Source: Apostichopus japonicus
Lineage: Eukaryota > Echinodermata > Holothuroidea > Aspidochirotida > Stichopodidae
NCBI RefSeq assembly: GCF_037975245.1
Contig: NC_092575.1
Coordinates: forward strand, 6,511,501-6,575,500
Direction: 5' to 3'
DNA: 64,000 nucleotides
Shown: one piece after another, positions 59,183 to 64,000 of the stretch
How positions within the stretch are numbered: the stretch's first letter is position 1
How the letters are laid out: every line of letters begins with the position of its first letter
Translations under genes and position numbers: made by a program
The notes under the pieces: model-generated
What the model was told of the DNA's origin: nothing
The model's database searches: none
The model's input: the letters and a program-made list of their open reading frames with translations, nothing else

Positions 59183-61875
59183 GCAAACTATCTGTACATA
59201 AACTGACAATATACGCCAGGTACACCGATGTGTAACAGAATGATATATAGTTAGGCCTTATTTCACGACGTATAACTGTAACGAAATGTGTACATAGCTT
59301 ATAATGAAGTGTCGAGTGTAAAGTGATTAATATATCCATATCCACCGCTAACTTTAACATCACCAACCGGCGTTCCATTAATAAAAACCTAAATTTGTGA
59401 CAGACATATAGATAAATGATATCATAAATACTAATCTTGGGAGTTTTATGTGACTTCGCATTGAGCCCAAATAGAGGGGGCAGCTTTATTCTTTATAGCT
59501 ATTTTTGGCGGTGTCTCTTCTTGAAAATTAAGTTCTCAACAATGTGTATATATAAAGCACCGACTGCCTTAGGCTTTAACCGAATCATATGATGCAGCAA
59601 ACATTATATATCTCGGTGACAGAGAGAAACTATGCCGGGTGTACAGACAGCAACGGAATGTCTTACAAGCAAGTTCAAAACAAGACAGACTTCATGATTT
59701 AGTCCCAACGCTTTTATCATACATCTATTTCATGTTAGTAACCATTTCTGACAGTTGGCAAACTGTTACCATGGAGAGGTTTGTGTTATCATGAGCTGGA
59801 AAAATATACGTATGTTCCAAATTTGAGTTATCGAATGTCAAATGTTTAAGTGAGGGTGACAGCAGGTAGTGCTTCTCTATTAGGGGGCCAGTCTTCAATA
59901 AACTCTAAATGACTACATTCATATAGTTCGAAGGTTATAATTCATATGGCCGTAGTTTTTACTTAACTCGGTACTTACAAGGTTCTTCACAAGCCTTATA
60001 TTTTCAAAATAATTTTATATTCTTTTAATCCGGATTTAGTTAAGCCGTTTTATCTACTGAATATTCAGATGATCATCTGATCATATGACTATATAAATTG
60101 AAGATTAATGTATTCATTCATCTGTGAGATTGAATAAAATAAACTACTTTTTTTGTTATTAACGTCAACTTAGGCCTACAGTCAATTACTGGAAATGGTC
60201 ATTGCAGCTGAAATGGTGGATAACGAAAGCTATTTGTATTGATATGAGTGACAGACGTCAAGGGGGAATAACGTGTTTCTAATATATAGCAGTTGAAATA
60301 ACTTCATCGGGAGCACGATAAATATACTTGACCCGGGACTGAGAATAACTTGGCTATTTATTTTTCCTTGTCAAATTGGAATGGCTATTCCTCGGCAGAA
60401 CTGACGTCATCTTAGATGTTCATAGTTGCAAAACTAATAGAATTCCTTTCTCTCGCCTGCGTTATATGTCCTCTCTCTGTAATATATAGTATATACATGT
60501 ATATAACAGAGATATAGATACAATCACCGCATTCTAACTATTCAATATTTATTGTGCAGATAATTCTATTGAATATTCATATAAGTAAACGTGACGTCAT
60601 GATCAAAATGATCTGTTAATACAATAATGACGGTCACCGTTTCGGCGTCGAAAGCTTTTTATCTCTTATGTTTTTAGTCGATGGATAGAATATTATCTGA
60701 TGTATGTACTTATAACTAGTACGCAAAATACCGAGAATAAAATAAAACGAAATGCATGCACCCTTTCAGACAATGTCTAAAGATTTGCCAATTATATCGG
60801 CAGACTTTCGAAGTTTACATTTTCAAAGGACATGATTAAGACCACGAACAATTTACATGGGATGTAGCGTACGGTACACAATTCCTTAATAATGATGCTG
60901 TAATGTATACAGCTTTCAGTGCACATACTATGTATTTAGGGATGCGATCATGTCTCTTTAATCGAACATTGCGAATGGTGGATGATGTTCAAGAAAGGTA
61001 ATGCACAGTCAGTGTAAGAAGGAGAGATTGAGCGGGTGGGAGTGATGGACTCAGAAGCATTTGTGACTGTTTCTCCACCGATTTGAACTGAAACTAATGG
61101 GACGTGTATTGCTATGGGGTTATGAGAAAGTTTATTATAGTCAAATCTAACAACATTGTTCTTTAACATGTTAATGCCGGGACTGATTCTCCCTGATACT
61201 AGTTTCTGATACATGGCCTACCTATTAGTATTATCGTACACAGTATACCTTGACTGACGTTACTCACATTATATGAAAACTGAAAGCCTATACTTTCTTT
61301 TTCTCTCATAATAGCGGTAGGTTCTTGGCTACTATGGCCACATCGTGTACGCTGTATATATCTATATTTATGTATATATATATATATAGCAATATAGTTG
61401 ATGATACACGTATGTCTTCCCAGTGAACTCATAAATCGTTATATTATAATCATCGGTCAGCATATATGAAGTTTGTATGAATGTATAAATGCAATAGATC
61501 CTTGAGGAACGCCTGATGGTACCATATGTTTACTAATAAACGGCAATAAAAAAGACTTTTATGCTAAAATGGCCAGTCCGTGAAAAGTTGACAAGGCAAT
61601 AAACGTCTTCAGATAGGAGAGAGAATAGTGCCAGGTGGAAAGTGAAAAGAAAATAGGTCAATCGTATCATCGTAAACAAATGTGTATAAAGTAAGACAGC
61701 TTTGTTCTTAATCGGGATGTACTTTTGAGCATGTGCAGAGTATGACCACTGGGCTATCGCGTCGTGTAGATATCATTAGGAAAACGGGACTTGTGTGTTT
61801 ATGAATAGCCTTTTGTCACGAAAATGGCCCAGGAAAACACTGCCACCATTGAAATACGCTACATATTCAAGTAGA
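59183..61875. other. Intergenic, no gene recognised
   Basis: AT-rich. The minus frame at 60948-61214 is open but has no recognised family and no clear splice edges. Confidence 0.35.
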
Positions 61876-61877
61876 AT

Positions 61878-61975
61878 GGGAGGGTGGCGGGGAAGGGTGC
61901 CGGGGAAGGGTGCCGGGGAAGGGTGGCGTGTATGGATGATGGGTGCGGTTGGGCGGAGGTGGAGGGGAGGGGGGT
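61878..61975 (+). repeat. G-rich tandem repeat
   Basis: GGGGAAGGGTGCC-type units (13-14 bp) repeated three times in a G-rich 95-bp stretch; G-quadruplex prone. Confidence 0.75.
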
Positions 61976-64000
61976 GTAGAACAGAAACAGAAATCAGAAG
62001 AGAAAATGAAAACACACAGTTCACGTCAAGCTTCATGACGTCACCATGAAAAACTCAAACATTTTACAACTTCCGTGGAAAAAATCATTTAGAACGGTAA
62101 CCAGATTTATCTAACTACCCTTTTGGCGTTCCACATACAAGTCAACCAAAGAATTAAAAGAAATAAAAACAATGTAATATTGGTAGTTATCATACCTGGA
62201 AATGTTTATCATAGAATTTGGGCCAATGAGTACCGATATCGGCTCAATGCAAATACATACAAGCTATACAACTTTCACAGCACTGCAACATGCACATGCT
62301 GAGGTAACAGGTCACAAACGTCGGCCAATTTAGAAAACAACATAATATAATTCCAAGAATATCAGCGACAGCTTTATTAAATCATCATTAATATTCCGCT
62401 AGTTTTTATTCCCAATGATGACTCAAACACGAGACAAGATAAAAAATATAAAGTTTTGAGCATAACATCTTCAAATTTCAGAATAAAATGCAGAAACTTG
62501 ATTATTCTGTATTTGAACTTCGAAGCGGCCTGTTCCTTTCAAGTGAAGTTAGATTAAAAAAAAAATCGCAAATTTTTATCTTGAACGAATAGGTCAAGTG
62601 GGTCTCTTAGTTCGAATTAGTAAAATCGGTTTTTGATGACCCACAATCTTTTATAAATTAAATTGATTGTCTTGATAAGGGGTGTGTATTAAATTACGGT
62701 CAATGGGTGTTTAACCCAAGCAAGCGACTATATCTTGTGTTTTATTGTCCACGTTGTGATAGCACAGCCCTACCATTATAGGCTCGACTCTTAAGGATGA
62801 CTCCTGATATAAAGTCTTCCGAAGAATTTATCTGGAAAGGACAGAAGATAATAGCATAGTCAACATTATCATATTATAACCAATGACTAAGCACTCACTG
62901 CCAAATATGGGCAAGTGCAAGCAAAACACATTTCAAATTGATTGGTGAGGCGGCATTCCAGGACTGGAGCAGGGGGGGGGGGGGGGGTAAAGTAGGGCAA
63001 CAATAATGATACACTTAACCGATCGAAAATTAAAGTGATACGTACCATTCACAATAGCTTTATATCTTACAAATTTGCCCATCGTTTATCAGTCTTATAG
63101 TTTACTTGGGGGAAATAACAACGCGTTGAATAAATTTCACGGTTCAACATGCAAGCAAGATTTGATACCAATTGTCAACATAAATTAAAATACTGTTGAG
63201 TTACTGGGCTTAAAATGGTCTGAATATGGAAGTAGGTTAAATCGTCTAGCTCATGCAGGACCTCATTCTCAACGACTGACTGGTACCCCCCCCCCCCCCA
63301 TCCCCACTCCCCCCTTACTGCTTACCCCCGGCATCATTTCGCCAAGGCCATGTTAGCATAAACACGTTAATACATTACAACCGCACTTGCAGCAATTGTT
63401 TTGTTTGTCTTATATATTCTCAATCCTATTATAGTCTAAGTACCTGATATCCCGACCCCCCCCCCCCCATCCTCTACTTGAACCCATAAAAGCAAATCGA
63501 CAAACATGCTTCGTAAAAGTTCAATCATGTTCCTCTTTACCATGCACACCGCCCACTGCGCGCCGTCAGTTGTATGTACATGCAGGAATTACTCCACATC
63601 TAGTTGTCACTTTATTGTCTGTGGTGACTCACAGAAACTAAATGAGTCATTCACTATAGTTTTCCCTTCAGTTACACTTATTTATCGTCATACCAAAAAT
63701 GGGAACCATCATTATTCAGGATTAAAATCAATTTTGACAATTTCTTATACCGGTATAGGCTAATTTGCGCAACTTTCAATACGTACCCTGCCAACAGAAA
63801 TGTGACGATCATTATTGTGTATCCATTGAACCAAACAGATTGAACGTAGTATGACAGCAATCTAGAAAGAATACTCGTGTATCTCAGTAACACTTTGCAC
63901 AGGGATGCGTGCAGCTATACAGCTTCTAATTCTTGAAAACGTAATAATCAACACTTATGAAGAATTGATCTAATAGCGCCATGTGGTAATATCTGTATAT
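61976..64000. other. Intergenic, no gene recognised
   Basis: G16-type run near 62971 and C-runs near 63287 and 63456. Short frames only. Confidence 0.35.

Noticed and set aside
60948-61214. 88-codon minus-strand frame
   Set aside because: No recognised motif and no flanking splice signals.

Overview
The window is AT-rich animal nuclear DNA. It has spliced genes with GT-AG introns, tRNA-derived SINEs, TIR transposons with target-site duplications, (TA)n and poly(G/C) tracts, and a U2 snRNA gene. The repeat types and the protein relatives suggest a marine deuterostome invertebrate, most likely an echinoderm and perhaps a sea cucumber. That placement is inference; nothing here proves it.

Layout. 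1-4.7 kb: intergenic, with a tRNA-derived SINE (1106) and one copy of a ~400 bp dispersed repeat (2280-2680). 4.7-5.7 kb, minus: the first two coding exons of a secreted thioredoxin-fold (DsbA-like) protein whose 3' end lies outside the window or was not found. 5.97-9.11 kb: a 3.1 kb foldback transposon with perfect 12-bp ends, a 9-bp target duplication and arms built of 179-bp tandem units. 9.86-18.6 kb, minus: a 20-exon gene that I could join in phase from ATG to stop (716 codons). It has an N-terminal hydrophobic anchor, tandemly repeated ~54-residue modules that I do not recognise, and a C-terminal LsmAD (ataxin-2-type) domain. Its middle is a genomic tandem duplication of ~2.8 kb. 20.63-20.82 kb, minus: U2 snRNA, with a duplicated 295-bp block carrying CRE, GC-box and CCAAT motifs upstream (21.07-21.66 kb). 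22-32 kb: accessory DNA with tRNA-like remnants, a 980-bp hAT-like element with an 8-bp target duplication, and a foldback element made of inverted 22-bp minisatellites. 32.6-33.8 kb, plus: an intronless two-Ig-domain type I membrane receptor. 37.4-52.3 kb, minus: a complete five-exon SBSPON-like gene (somatomedin B plus thrombospondin type 1, 268 codons) with a 10.9 kb first intron and a TATA box. 52.4-64 kb: no gene recognised; microsatellites, a ~590 bp TTAA/TA-flanked MITE and G-rich repeats.

The genes do not form one pathway. DsbA-like, SBSPON-like and Ig-receptor products would all enter the secretory route. U2 acts in the spliceosome, and the LsmAD gene is of unknown function. The most unusual features are the LsmAD gene architecture and the two foldback elements.
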